NCBI RefSeq assembly: GCF_003122385.1
Contig: NZ_CP029255.1
Coordinates: 620,001 to 684,000 of the forward strand
Direction of reading: 5' to 3'
Origin: Flavobacterium crocinum
GTDB taxonomy: Bacteria; Bacteroidota; Bacteroidia; Flavobacteriales; Flavobacteriaceae
Length of the DNA: 64,000 nt
Position numbers and translations under genes: made by a program. Below, piece after piece: positions 1 through 7,453 of this stretch. The notes beneath the pieces are model-generated. The model did not search any database, was not told the origin of the DNA, and saw only the letters and a list, made by a program, of their open reading frames with translations. Positions within the stretch are counted from its first letter, which is position 1. Each line of letters begins with the position of its first letter.

Positions 1-1188
1 CAGGTTACGAAATTGGAAATCCTTGGAGATTCGGATGCGGAGAAATTTCCAATGCAACCTAAAAAACACTCTTTAGAATTTTTACGTGAAAATGCTCACT
101 TGCGTGTACGTACAAATGCTTTTGGAGCGATTATGCGTGTGCGTTCGGTATTGTCTTATGCGGTTCACAAATATTTTCAGGACAAAGGTTTCGTTTATGT
201 AAACACGCCAATTATCACTGGAGCTGATGCTGAAGGTGCAGGAGAAATGTTCCAGGTTACTTCATTGCCATTGGATAATCTTCCAAAAAATGAAGAAGGA
301 AACATTGATTTCAAAAAAGATTTCTTTGGAAAACATACCAACTTAACGGTTTCTGGACAATTAGAAGGTGAAACTTTTGCTATGGCTTTGGGTCAGATTT
401 ATACTTTTGGACCAACTTTTAGAGCAGAAAACTCAAACACTTCTCGTCACTTGGCAGAATTCTGGATGATTGAGCCTGAAGTTGCTTTCAACGACTTGGA
501 TGACAACATGGATTTGGCTGAAGATTTTATTCAGTACGTAATTAAATATGCTTTAGACAACTGTAAAGACGATTTAAAATTCTTAGAAGGAAGACTTTTA
601 GAAGAAGAAAAATCAAAACCACAGGCTGAAAGAAGCGAAATGGCATTGTTAGAGAAATTGAACTTCGTATTGGAGAACAACTTCAAACGTGTTTCTTATA
701 CAGAAGCAATTGACATTTTAAGAGATTCAACTCCAAATAAAAAGAAGAAATTCCAGTATTTAATCAACGAATGGGGAGCTGATTTACAGTCGGAACACGA
801 ACGTTTCCTGGTTGAAAAACACTTTAAATGTCCGGTAATTTTATACGATTACCCGGCAAACATCAAAGCGTTTTACATGCGTTTGAACGACAATACTGAA
901 CCAGGAAGAGAAACAGTTCGTGCAATGGACATCCTTTTCCCAGGAATCGGAGAAATCGTTGGTGGTTCTGAAAGAGAAGAGCGTTACGATGTTCTGGTTG
1001 AGAAAATGGAAAAACTTGGAATTGACAAAGAAGAATTATACTGGTATTTAGACACCAGAAGATTTGGATCAGCAACTCACGCAGGTTTCGGTTTAGGATT
1101 TGAGCGTTTGGTATTGTTTGTAACTGGAATGACAAACATCAGAGACGTAATTCCTTTCCCAAGAACTCCTGGTAGCGCGGAATTCTAG
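1..1188 (+). CDS. asnS: Asparagine--tRNA ligase, C-terminal part (5' end outside window)
   Basis: Class II aminoacyl-tRNA synthetase that charges tRNA-Asn with asparagine in the cytoplasm. The frame is open from base 1 (reading [10 protein letters not shown]), so the gene is cut by the window edge: about 395 of the usual ~480 residues are present and the N-terminal anticodon-binding OB fold is missing. Seen here are the class II catalytic core, including [15 protein letters not shown] (motif 2 region), [14 protein letters not shown] and the motif 3 segment [12 protein letters not shown], followed by the typical AsnRS ending [16 protein letters not shown] at base 13 is an internal codon, not the start. 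The gene is followed by a cluster of dispersed repeats. Confidence 0.97.
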   Translation, partial: QVTKLEILGDSDAEKFPMQPKKHSLEFLRENAHLRVRTNAFGAIMRVRSVLSYAVHKYFQDKGFVYVNTPIITGADAEGAGEMFQVTSLPLDNLPKNEEGNIDFKKDFFGKHTNLTVSGQLEGETFAMALGQIYTFGPTFRAENSNTSRHLAEFWMIEPEVAFNDLDDNMDLAEDFIQYVIKYALDNCKDDLKFLEGRLLEEEKSKPQAERSEMALLEKLNFVLENNFKRVSYTEAIDILRDSTPNKKKKFQYLINEWGADLQSEHERFLVEKHFKCPVILYDYPANIKAFYMRLNDNTEPGRETVRAMDILFPGIGEIVGGSEREERYDVLVEKMEKLGIDKEELYWYLDTRRFGSATHAGFGLGFERLVLFVTGMTNIRDVIPFPRTPGSAEF

Positions 1189-1192
1189 TAAG

Positions 1193-1368
1193 TTTTGCCA
1201 CGAAGGCACTAAGACGCTAAGTTTATTTTTAAACTAACTAAATTAAAGACTCAAAAAAAAATTAAAATAATACCACGAAGACGCAAATTCACAAGTATTA
1301 TTTTATTGTTTGATAAAGATTTAAAAACTTTCAAAAAAACTTTGTGCCTTAGTGCCTTCGTGGCAAAA
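1193..1368. repeat. Inverted pair of ~29-bp dispersed repeats (family C) between asnS and the GxxExxY gene
   Basis: Bases 1193-1221 (TTTTGCCACGAAGGCACTAA and on) are the reverse complement, with about four mismatches, of bases 1340-1368 (CTTTGTGCCTTAGTGCCTTC and on). A partial copy (ACCACGAAGACGCAAA) lies near 1273. The same family occurs at 1806-1919 and 26133-26160. The element ends five bases after the asnS stop and 12 bases before the next start codon. Confidence 0.8.
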
Positions 1369-1380
1369 CCAAAAAAATAT

Positions 1381-1776
1381 ATGCTCTCTGAAAGAACGGA
1401 AGAAATTGGAAAAATAATTGTAAACTCAGCATTTAAGGTTCATAAACAACTTGGACCTGGATTATTAGAAAGAGTTTATGAAGCTTGTCTAGCTCACGAA
1501 ATTGCTAAAGCCGGTCTTGATGTAAAACGTCAAGTTGACATTCCAATCGTGTATGACGGAATTGAATTTAGCGAAGGCTTAAGATTAGATTTACTGATTG
1601 AAGATTCTATAATTATAGAAATAAAAGCAGTTGAGCAAATGAATCCAGTTTGGGAAGCACAAATTATTAGTCAGTTAAAATTGCTGAATAAAGATTTAGG
1701 CTTTTTAATTAATTTCAATGTTCCGTTGATAAAGAGCGGTATCAGAAGATTTATAAATACGAAAAAAGTATTTTGA
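1381..1776 (+). CDS. GxxExxY family protein
   Basis: 131-residue protein of the GxxExxY family (small PDDEXK-like nuclease-fold proteins common in Bacteroidetes; cellular role unknown). The signature GPGLLERVYEACLAHE is at about residues 25-40. The core D-x-n-ExK pattern is visible as LRLDLLIEDSIIIEIKAVE, and QIISQLKLLNKDLGFLINF is the usual C-terminal helix and strand. The frame is open upstream to a TTG at 1306, but that stretch is translated dispersed repeat (LCLSAFVAK), so ATG 1381 is the likely start. The gene is bracketed by family C repeats on both sides and sits between two housekeeping genes, asnS and rpoN, which suggests insertion as a unit. Whether it has nuclease activity cannot be told. 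Confidence 0.85.
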   Translation: MLSERTEEIGKIIVNSAFKVHKQLGPGLLERVYEACLAHEIAKAGLDVKRQVDIPIVYDGIEFSEGLRLDLLIEDSIIIEIKAVEQMNPVWEAQIISQLKLLNKDLGFLINFNVPLIKSGIRRFINTKKVF

Positions 1777-1805
1777 AACTCTCAGTAAAATTAGAACGCA
1801 AACAA

Positions 1806-1919
1806 AAATTTGTGTCTTAACGCCCAGTATTAAAATAAAAAAAATTGTGTCTTAGTGCCTTTGTGGCAAGACACAAAAAAACAAATAAAACTTTGTGCCT
1901 TCGCGCCTTAGTGGCAAAA
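1806..1919. repeat. Cluster of family C repeats upstream of rpoN
   Basis: Three copies in the same orientation: a degraded one from 1808 (TTTGTGTCTTAACGCCCAG), one at 1844-1870 (TTGTGTCTTAGTGCCTTTGT and on) and one at 1891-1919 (CTTTGTGCCTTCGCGCCTTA and on). They read in frame into rpoN and create a false 30-residue N-terminal extension (MCLSAFVARHKK...). They are the right-hand counterpart of the repeats at 1193-1368. Confidence 0.8.
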
Positions 1920-1934
1920 AATAGCGCCTTAACT

Positions 1935-3395
1935 ATGCTCAAGCAATTTTTAAATTTAAAATTATCCCAAAAATTATCTCCACAGCAAATTCAGCTGATG
2001 AAGTTAATTCAATTGCCTACGCAAGCTTTTGAACAGCGTTTATTAGAAGAAATGAACGAAAATCCGGCTCTTGAAGCTGGTAAAGAAGACGATTACGAAG
2101 CCGATGAATTTGCCAATGAAGACTACGACGATTATGATGATGCAGAATCTGACAGAATCGAAGCAGACGACATCAACATTGACGAATATCTAAGCGACGA
2201 CGATACGCCTGATTACAAAACTCAGGTTAATAATTATAGTGATGACGAAGAGCGCGAAACACCTTTTGCTGCTCCAATCAGTTTTCATCAGGACTTAATC
2301 AATCAGCTGAATACTTTTATTTTGAATGATGAAGAGCGAGAAATCGCTGAATTCCTTGTTGGAAGTATTGATGATATGGGTTATATCCGCAGAAGCATTC
2401 CGGACATTGTAGACGACATGGCTTTTACTCAGGGAATTTATACTGATGAAGCAATGGTCGAAAAAATGATGACGGTAATTCATGAATTAGAACCATCTGG
2501 AGTTGGTGCGCGCGACTTGCAGGAATGTTTATTATTGCAATTAAAGCACAAAACGCCAACCGAATATGTTGATTTAGCGATTGATATTATCGAGAATCAG
2601 TTTGACGCTTTTACGAAGAAACATTACGACAAATTATTACAGAAATACAGCGTTTCGAACGAACAGCTTAAAAAGGCAATTCACGAAATTGAAAGATTAA
2701 ACCCAAAACCGGGCGGTTCTTTTGCAGGAAATAATAAAGTTACAGAAAATGTAGTTCCGGATTTTGCAATCAGAATTGTTGACGGCGAACTGGAATTGAC
2801 TTTAAACGGACGTAACGCTCCTTCTCTGCACGTTTCGAAAGATTATCAGGAAATGATGCAGACCTATAAAGAATCTAAAGATAAATCGACTGCGCAGAAA
2901 GATGCGGTTCAGTTTATCAAACAAAAACTGGATTCGGCAAAATGGTTTATCGATGCGATTAGACAACGTCAGGAAACTCTTTTTGTGACAATGAATGCGA
3001 TTATGCATTACCAGGAAGAATATTTCTTAGATGGCGACGAAACCAAACTAAAACCAATGATCTTAAAAGACATTGCGGATATGGTTGGTTTGGATATTTC
3101 AACGATTTCACGTGTGGCAAACAGTAAGTATGTTGAAACACCTTACGGAACAAAACTGATTAAAGAATTCTTCTCTGAAGCGATGAAAAATGATCAGGGA
3201 GAAGATGTTTCGACTTTAGAAATCAAAAAGATTCTTAAAAATACCATTGAGGAAGAAGACAAAAAGAAACCGCTTCCAGATGATCAATTGGCCGAAATTC
3301 TAAAAGAAAAAGGGTATCCAATTGCAAGAAGAACAATTGCTAAATATCGTGAACAATTAGATATTCCGGTTGCGAGAATGAGAAAGAAGATTTAA
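1935..3395 (+). CDS. rpoN: RNA polymerase sigma-54 factor
   Basis: Sigma-54 binds core RNA polymerase and directs it to -24/-12 promoters that need an AAA+ activator. The protein has 486 residues, as expected for Bacteroidetes. Region I is the N-terminal Gln/Leu-rich segment (LNLKLSQKLSPQQIQLMKLI), followed by an acidic linker rich in Asp/Glu (residues ~45-100). The core-binding domain comes next, and the C-terminus holds the HTH and the RpoN box, here ARRTIAKYRE. ATG 1935 is chosen because MLKQFLNLKLSQKLS matches the family start; the upstream open frame is repeat DNA. A matching activator is encoded at 34506-35870. A terminator follows. Confidence 0.96.
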   Translation: MLKQFLNLKLSQKLSPQQIQLMKLIQLPTQAFEQRLLEEMNENPALEAGKEDDYEADEFANEDYDDYDDAESDRIEADDINIDEYLSDDDTPDYKTQVNNYSDDEERETPFAAPISFHQDLINQLNTFILNDEEREIAEFLVGSIDDMGYIRRSIPDIVDDMAFTQGIYTDEAMVEKMMTVIHELEPSGVGARDLQECLLLQLKHKTPTEYVDLAIDIIENQFDAFTKKHYDKLLQKYSVSNEQLKKAIHEIERLNPKPGGSFAGNNKVTENVVPDFAIRIVDGELELTLNGRNAPSLHVSKDYQEMMQTYKESKDKSTAQKDAVQFIKQKLDSAKWFIDAIRQRQETLFVTMNAIMHYQEEYFLDGDETKLKPMILKDIADMVGLDISTISRVANSKYVETPYGTKLIKEFFSEAMKNDQGEDVSTLEIKKILKNTIEEEDKKKPLPDDQLAEILKEKGYPIARRTIAKYREQLDIPVARMRKKI

Positions 3396-3416
3396 GATTA
3401 TGTTTCCAGATATACC

Positions 3417-3456
3417 AAACCTAACAGGTTTTAAAAACCTGTTAGGTTTTTTTTAT
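3417..3456 (+). terminator. Intrinsic terminator after rpoN
   Basis: Near-perfect hairpin AAACCTAACAGGTTTT / AAAACCTGTTAGGTTT followed by a run of eight T, 22 bases after the rpoN stop. Confidence 0.85.
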
Positions 3457-3484
3457 ACCCTATAAAATCATCCCCATAAACAAG

Positions 3485-3517
3485 AAACCCGACAAGTTTC
3501 AGAAACCTGTCGGGTTT
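3485..3517. repeat. Second hairpin of the AAACC-nACAGGTTT type
   Basis: AAACCCGACAAGTTT and AAACCTGTCGGGTTT form a 15-bp stem with one mismatch and a short loop. It resembles the rpoN terminator hairpin 30 bases away and lies 23 bases past the end of the minus-strand gene at 3541, so it may terminate that transcript or belong to a dispersed hairpin family. Confidence 0.55.
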
Positions 3518-3540
3518 AACAACGTCTTTAAAACGTAAAA

Positions 3541-3960
3541 TTATTTATACTGATCCGGCAATATTTTTATAGCAAACAAAAACACTTTCTTTCTATCACT
3601 ATAACTATAATTCAGCGTATAATCATTATCTCTAAAAACCTGAAGTCCCGGATTTGATTTTGCAGTACTTAATAGACTCTTTTCAATTTCTTCCTTAATT
3701 ACGTTCGTTTCAGCAGTTTCTTGAACTACATTTATTAAAGTCAAATTGTATTGAACTGTTCTTTCTTCAATTAAGCTGACACTGTCTAAACGAATTCCTT
3801 GCTGAATAGTCAGCGGACAGTTTTTATTATATTTTGCAACTAATTCTGTTATTTCGGTATTTGTTTCTTCTGCTTCTTCAGAAAGAAAAAATTGAAAATA
3901 AACAGCCACAGCAAGCGCAACTCCAATAACAACCAACAATAAAATATTAGATTTTCTCAT
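3541..3960 (-). CDS. Hypothetical membrane-anchored protein
   Basis: 139-residue protein I do not recognise. One N-terminal membrane segment (about residues 5-24, NILLLVVIGVALAVAVYFQF) acts as signal anchor. The rest is a polar domain, probably periplasmic, with a single cysteine in KYNKNCPLTIQQGIRLDSV, which looks like a strand-helix domain. The start at 3960 is ATG (MRKSN); an in-frame TTG 18 bases upstream is less likely. It lies 34 bases downstream of tdk on the same strand and may be co-transcribed with it. Confidence 0.6.
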   Translation of the reverse strand: MRKSNILLLVVIGVALAVAVYFQFFLSEEAEETNTEITELVAKYNKNCPLTIQQGIRLDSVSLIEERTVQYNLTLINVVQETAETNVIKEEIEKSLLSTAKSNPGLQVFRDNDYTLNYSYSDRKKVFLFAIKILPDQYK

Positions 3961-3994
3961 GTTTCGTTTGGTTAACAAGATTTAAACCGGAAAA

Positions 3995-4585
3995 TTATTT
4001 TTCCTGATTTTTTTTCATCGCTTTAAAATACGCTGCACGGCTAAGAGGTTCGTATTCTTCTGTTTCTCCCAGCATTACCAGTTTATCATTATCTGTTTTT
4101 CTAAAACTGTAATGAGCTAAATTTCCTGTTCTGGTACAAACCGCATGTACTTTGGTTACATATTCTGCCGTTGCCATAAGTCCCGGCATTGGTCCAAACG
4201 GATTTCCTTTAAAATCCATATCCAGACCCGCGACTATCACACGAATTCCCTGATTAGCAAGATCATTACAAACTGTGATAATCTCATCATCAAAAAACTG
4301 TGCTTCATCAATTCCGATTACATCACAGCCTTGTGCTAAAATTAAAATATTAGCAGCTGCTGGAACTGGTGTAGAACGAATCTCATTAGAATCGTGAGAC
4401 ACTACCATTTCATCATGATAACGGGTATCGATAGCGGGTTTGAAGATTTCAACTCTTTGTTTGGCAAATTGCGCACGCTTTAATCTGCGGATCAACTCCT
4501 CGGTCTTACCCGAAAACATTGATCCACAAATAACTTCAATCCACCCAAATTGTTCTTTGTGATTTACTGTATTTTCGAGAAACAT
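3995..4585 (-). CDS. tdk: Thymidine kinase
   Basis: Cytoplasmic type II thymidine kinase of nucleotide salvage (thymidine to dTMP with ATP). 196 residues. The P-loop [10 protein letters not shown] is at residues ~21-30, the Walker B-like [10 protein letters not shown] at ~91-100, and the lasso region with nucleoside contacts is in [17 protein letters not shown]. The family normally has four zinc ligands (Cys-x2-Cys and Cys-x2-Cys/His); here the first pair reads CTRT and the second region reads [11 protein letters not shown], so three of the four are absent. This could be a zinc-free lineage variant. Divergent from the gene at 4832. Confidence 0.95.
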   Translation of the reverse strand: MFLENTVNHKEQFGWIEVICGSMFSGKTEELIRRLKRAQFAKQRVEIFKPAIDTRYHDEMVVSHDSNEIRSTPVPAAANILILAQGCDVIGIDEAQFFDDEIITVCNDLANQGIRVIVAGLDMDFKGNPFGPMPGLMATAEYVTKVHAVCTRTGNLAHYSFRKTDNDKLVMLGETEEYEPLSRAAYFKAMKKNQEK

Positions 4586-4831
4586 TTTGTATTTTTCAGC
4601 CTTTTAAAATGAATAAGTTTTTATTACTTTGTACTGGTAATAAATTGACGTAAAAATGTGCTGTTTTACATTTTTTCAAAAGTAGAAAATTTTTATCAAA
4701 ACGGAGATCAGCGATCGCTTATTAACAGAAATAAAAAATATCTTTAAAAGATCTCCCGAATTTATTTAAGAATAAAGACATTCAGACATTAAATACACTA
4801 AAATACCTTAGTCACTATAATTTCAACAGTT

Positions 4832-5863
4832 ATGAAAAAAAAATTGGAAGCCGATTTAATCAGCATTGCACATCGAATTTTAAAGCTTAAAAACAAATCC
4901 GATATCAATCAATTGTATCTTGAAACTCAGAAATTATATGAAAAATTAGCGGTATTAAAATTTGTAGAAGAAAATTTCGACGCTGCAAAACCAACTATTG
5001 GACAAGCTGATATCACTGACGAATTGGAAACTATTTTCAATAAAGAAGAAGAAATAATTCCTGCTGTAATTGAACCTGAAGCGGAAATTAAAGAAGAAAC
5101 TCCCGCTGCAGAAGAAGTTATTTTACTTGAAGAAACCGCTGAACCTGAAATAATTGAAGAAGAAGCACCAGAGATTATTGAAGCGGCTGAACCAGTAATT
5201 GAAGAAACTGTTGAAGAAACTCCTGAACCAATTGTAGCTGAAATTATTGAAGCGGAAGCGGAAAAAGAAATTGAAAACACAGAAGAAGTTAACAACACCG
5301 TTGATGAACTTTCCTTTACAACTGTAAACGATTTAAAACCAATTCCTGATTTCAAACCTGCTTTTGAGCTGGACACACAAGAAATCAAAGAAGAAGTTAA
5401 AGAAGAACCAAAAGCAGAATCGACGGCTATACCAACTATATTATTTGAAGATTTTGGTGTTAATTATGCCGATGCCCAATTTGTAAAAGTAGATAGTTTT
5501 GAAGCTGTTCCTCCCGTTAAAACACCTTCTATTACTGATTTCAAAGAAGAGAAAAAAGAAGAGAAAAAAGTAGAAACGGCCATTCTCGATACTCCTGCTC
5601 AACCAAAAGCGGTGAGTTTAAATGAAAAACTGGCTCGAGGTTTTCATATCGATTTAAATGACAGAATTGCTTTTACCAAAAATCTTTTCGGAAATAGTAC
5701 AGAAGATTACAGCCGCGTTTTAAACCAATTAATGACTTTTGATTCTTATAGTGAAGCTAAAGAATTTATTGAAAATATGGTAAAACCGGATTATAATAAT
5801 TGGGACGGAAAAGAAGATTATGCCGAGCGTTTTATGGGAATTATCGAGAAGAAATTCGCTTAA
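4832..5863 (+). CDS. Conserved hypothetical acidic protein with disordered middle
   Basis: 343 residues, function unknown. An N-terminal helical segment (residues 1-60, MKKKLEADLISIAHRILKL) is followed by a long low-complexity stretch rich in Glu, Ala, Pro and Ile (about residues 65-260, repeats like EETPEPIVAEIIEAE), probably disordered. A compact C-terminal block (about residues 265-343, KLARGFHIDLNDRIAFTKNL then WDGKEDYAERFMGIIEKKFA) looks folded. No signal peptide, so cytoplasmic. It is 40 bases upstream of rsmI on the same strand and is probably in the same transcript. I recall the C-terminal block from flavobacterial proteins without a described function. Confidence 0.7.
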   Translation: MKKKLEADLISIAHRILKLKNKSDINQLYLETQKLYEKLAVLKFVEENFDAAKPTIGQADITDELETIFNKEEEIIPAVIEPEAEIKEETPAAEEVILLEETAEPEIIEEEAPEIIEAAEPVIEETVEETPEPIVAEIIEAEAEKEIENTEEVNNTVDELSFTTVNDLKPIPDFKPAFELDTQEIKEEVKEEPKAESTAIPTILFEDFGVNYADAQFVKVDSFEAVPPVKTPSITDFKEEKKEEKKVETAILDTPAQPKAVSLNEKLARGFHIDLNDRIAFTKNLFGNSTEDYSRVLNQLMTFDSYSEAKEFIENMVKPDYNNWDGKEDYAERFMGIIEKKFA

Positions 5864-5903
5864 TCCTCTCACATTTTACACCTTACATTTCACATAAAAA
5901 AAT

Positions 5904-6623
5904 ATGTCAAAATTATATATCGTTCCAACGCCAATTGGCAATCTTGAAGACATGACTTTCAGAGCCATTCGGGTTTTGAAAGAAGTCGATTTGATTTTGG
6001 CTGAAGATACCCGAACAAGCGGAAAACTCTTAAAGCATTTTGAAATTGGCACGCACATGCACAGCCATCATATGCACAATGAGCATAAAACCACCGAAAA
6101 TTTAATTGCAAGATTAAAAGCAGGAGAAACTATCGCTTTGATTTCAGATGCCGGAACTCCTGCAATTTCAGATCCGGGTTTTTTATTGACTCGTGCTTGT
6201 GTCGAAAACAAAATTGAAGTCGAATGTCTTCCAGGCGCAACAGCTTTTGTTCCTGCCTTAGTAAACAGCGGGCTCCCAAATGATAAATTTGTTTTTGAAG
6301 GTTTCCTGCCTGATAAAAAAGGACGGCAGACAAGATTTTTGGCTTTAGCCGAAGAAACCCGAACGATGATTTTATACGTTTCACCACATAAACTCGTTAA
6401 AACTTTAGCTGAATTTGTACAATATTTTGGAGAAGATCGTCAAGTTTGTGTTTCGAGAGAATTATCAAAATTACATGAAGAAAATGTACGCGGAACGGCA
6501 AAAGAGGTTTTAGCACATTTTGAAAAAACAGCACCGCGAGGCGAAATCGTAGTGGTCGTTGCCGGAAAAACAATAACCAAAGAACCTAAGAAAAGTAAGT
6601 TTTCTAAGGGTGATGAAGAATAA
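5904..6623 (+). CDS. rsmI: 16S rRNA (cytidine(1402)-2'-O)-methyltransferase
   Basis: SAM-dependent methyltransferase that modifies C1402 in the decoding centre of 16S rRNA. 239 residues, slightly shorter than the ~280 of proteobacterial RsmI. The N-terminal motif YIVPTPIGNLEDMTFRA, then LAEDTRTSGKLL and ISDAGTPAISDPGF are the classical conserved blocks of the tetrapyrrole-methylase fold, and GEIVVVVAGK is near the C-terminus. ATG 5904 gives the canonical start MSKLYIVPTPIGNL. A family B repeat begins 13 bases after the stop codon. Confidence 0.95.
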   Translation: MSKLYIVPTPIGNLEDMTFRAIRVLKEVDLILAEDTRTSGKLLKHFEIGTHMHSHHMHNEHKTTENLIARLKAGETIALISDAGTPAISDPGFLLTRACVENKIEVECLPGATAFVPALVNSGLPNDKFVFEGFLPDKKGRQTRFLALAEETRTMILYVSPHKLVKTLAEFVQYFGEDRQVCVSRELSKLHEENVRGTAKEVLAHFEKTAPRGEIVVVVAGKTITKEPKKSKFSKGDEE

Positions 6624-6636
6624 ATAATTATTTCAG

Positions 6637-6747
6637 CCACAGATTAAAAGGATTATTAAAGATAAAAAAGGTTCGCCACAAATTTAATTAGTGGAAATCC
6701 GTGTAATTCGTGGCAAAAAAAATCATTTTAATCCTTTTAATCTGTGG
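6637..6747. repeat. 111-bp element with perfect 19-bp terminal inverted repeats (family B)
   Basis: Ends are CCACAGATTAAAAGGATTA (6637-6655) and its exact reverse complement (6729-6747). The inside carries a second symmetric pair around CGCCACAAATTTAATTAGTGG and AATTCGTGGC. Related copies occur at 53145-53259, more distantly at 31199-31329, and half a copy at 14729-14757. No coding capacity, MITE-like. Confidence 0.85.
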
Positions 6748-6772
6748 CAAAAAAAAACTAATACACAACAAC

Positions 6773-7117
6773 ATGAGCATACAAGCCTTTTTAGAAAAAG
6801 TAAAACAAACTCCAACTCAAATCACATTTCCTGAAACTATTGCTGTAATCGAAGAAAATTACAACTTTACACCAACTGCCTTTCAAAACGGAACACAACA
6901 TAATGCAGCCGGAGAAAATTCTGGTTCTTGTAAATTATTTTCTTTTGCAAAACTTCAGAATTTAAGCAAAGAAGAAACTTTAGCTTGTTTTGGAGCTTTT
7001 TATTTTGAAGAAGTTTTAGGCGATCCAAACGGAACAAATCACCAAAACATTAGAAATTTCATCAACTTAGGTTGGGATGGAATTCAGTTTGAAGGGAATG
7101 CTTTAGAAGCAAAATAA
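6773..7117 (+). CDS. HopJ type III effector family protein
   Basis: 114-residue protein of the HopJ family (named after a Pseudomonas effector, but widespread in bacteria without type III secretion; role unknown). Family landmarks seen are the N-terminal helix SIQAFLEKVKQTPTQITFPE, then ENYNFTPTAFQNG, the SCKLFSFAKL block, and ACFGAFYFEEVLGDPNGTNHQNIRNF. ATG 6773 is chosen because the upstream open frame is translated family B repeat. No signal peptide and no secretion system nearby, so a housekeeping role is more likely than an effector role. Confidence 0.85.
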   Translation: MSIQAFLEKVKQTPTQITFPETIAVIEENYNFTPTAFQNGTQHNAAGENSGSCKLFSFAKLQNLSKEETLACFGAFYFEEVLGDPNGTNHQNIRNFINLGWDGIQFEGNALEAK

Positions 7118-7234
7118 TTTTAGATTGAAGAGTGTAGATTTTAGATTGCTGAAATCTACATGCTAAAAACTTTGTCAAAGCTTGAAACAGAATATCTCTA
7201 CCGTTTCCGACAACCATCGGCAATGCGCAAAAAT

Positions 7235-7374
7235 AAACACATAGAAACATAGATTTCTTTGTTTATGAATAAAAGAAATTAGAAAGAAACTAGTTTCTAA
7301 CACATAGAGCTATGTGAATTTATGTAAGTGAAACGCCTTTTTAAGTTTCCAATAAACTATGTTTCTATGTGTTT
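7235..7374. repeat. 140-bp MITE-like element with 18-bp terminal inverted repeats (family A, copy 1)
   Basis: The ends are AAACACATAGAAACATAG (7235-7252) and its exact reverse complement (7357-7374). The middle contains a palindrome around GAAACTAGTTTC. A second, inverted copy is at 14815-14955 and a more diverged one at 52995-53134. The flanking 7118-7234 and 7375-7453 are A/T-rich with repeated CTAAAATC and TAGATT words and no gene. The element accounts for most of the 336-bp gap before recJ. Confidence 0.88.
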
Positions 7375-7453
7375 AAAAAAAATTACCAATCAGATTAAAC
7401 GATTTTAGAAATCTGCAATCTAAAATCAATAATCTAAAATCCAAAATCAACCC

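Noticed and set aside
4927..5388. Minus-strand open frame coding a Ser/Ile-rich protein of 153 residues
   Set aside because: It is the antisense of the Glu/Ala-rich region of the gene at 4832-5863, where codon bias leaves the other strand open; there is no start context of its own.
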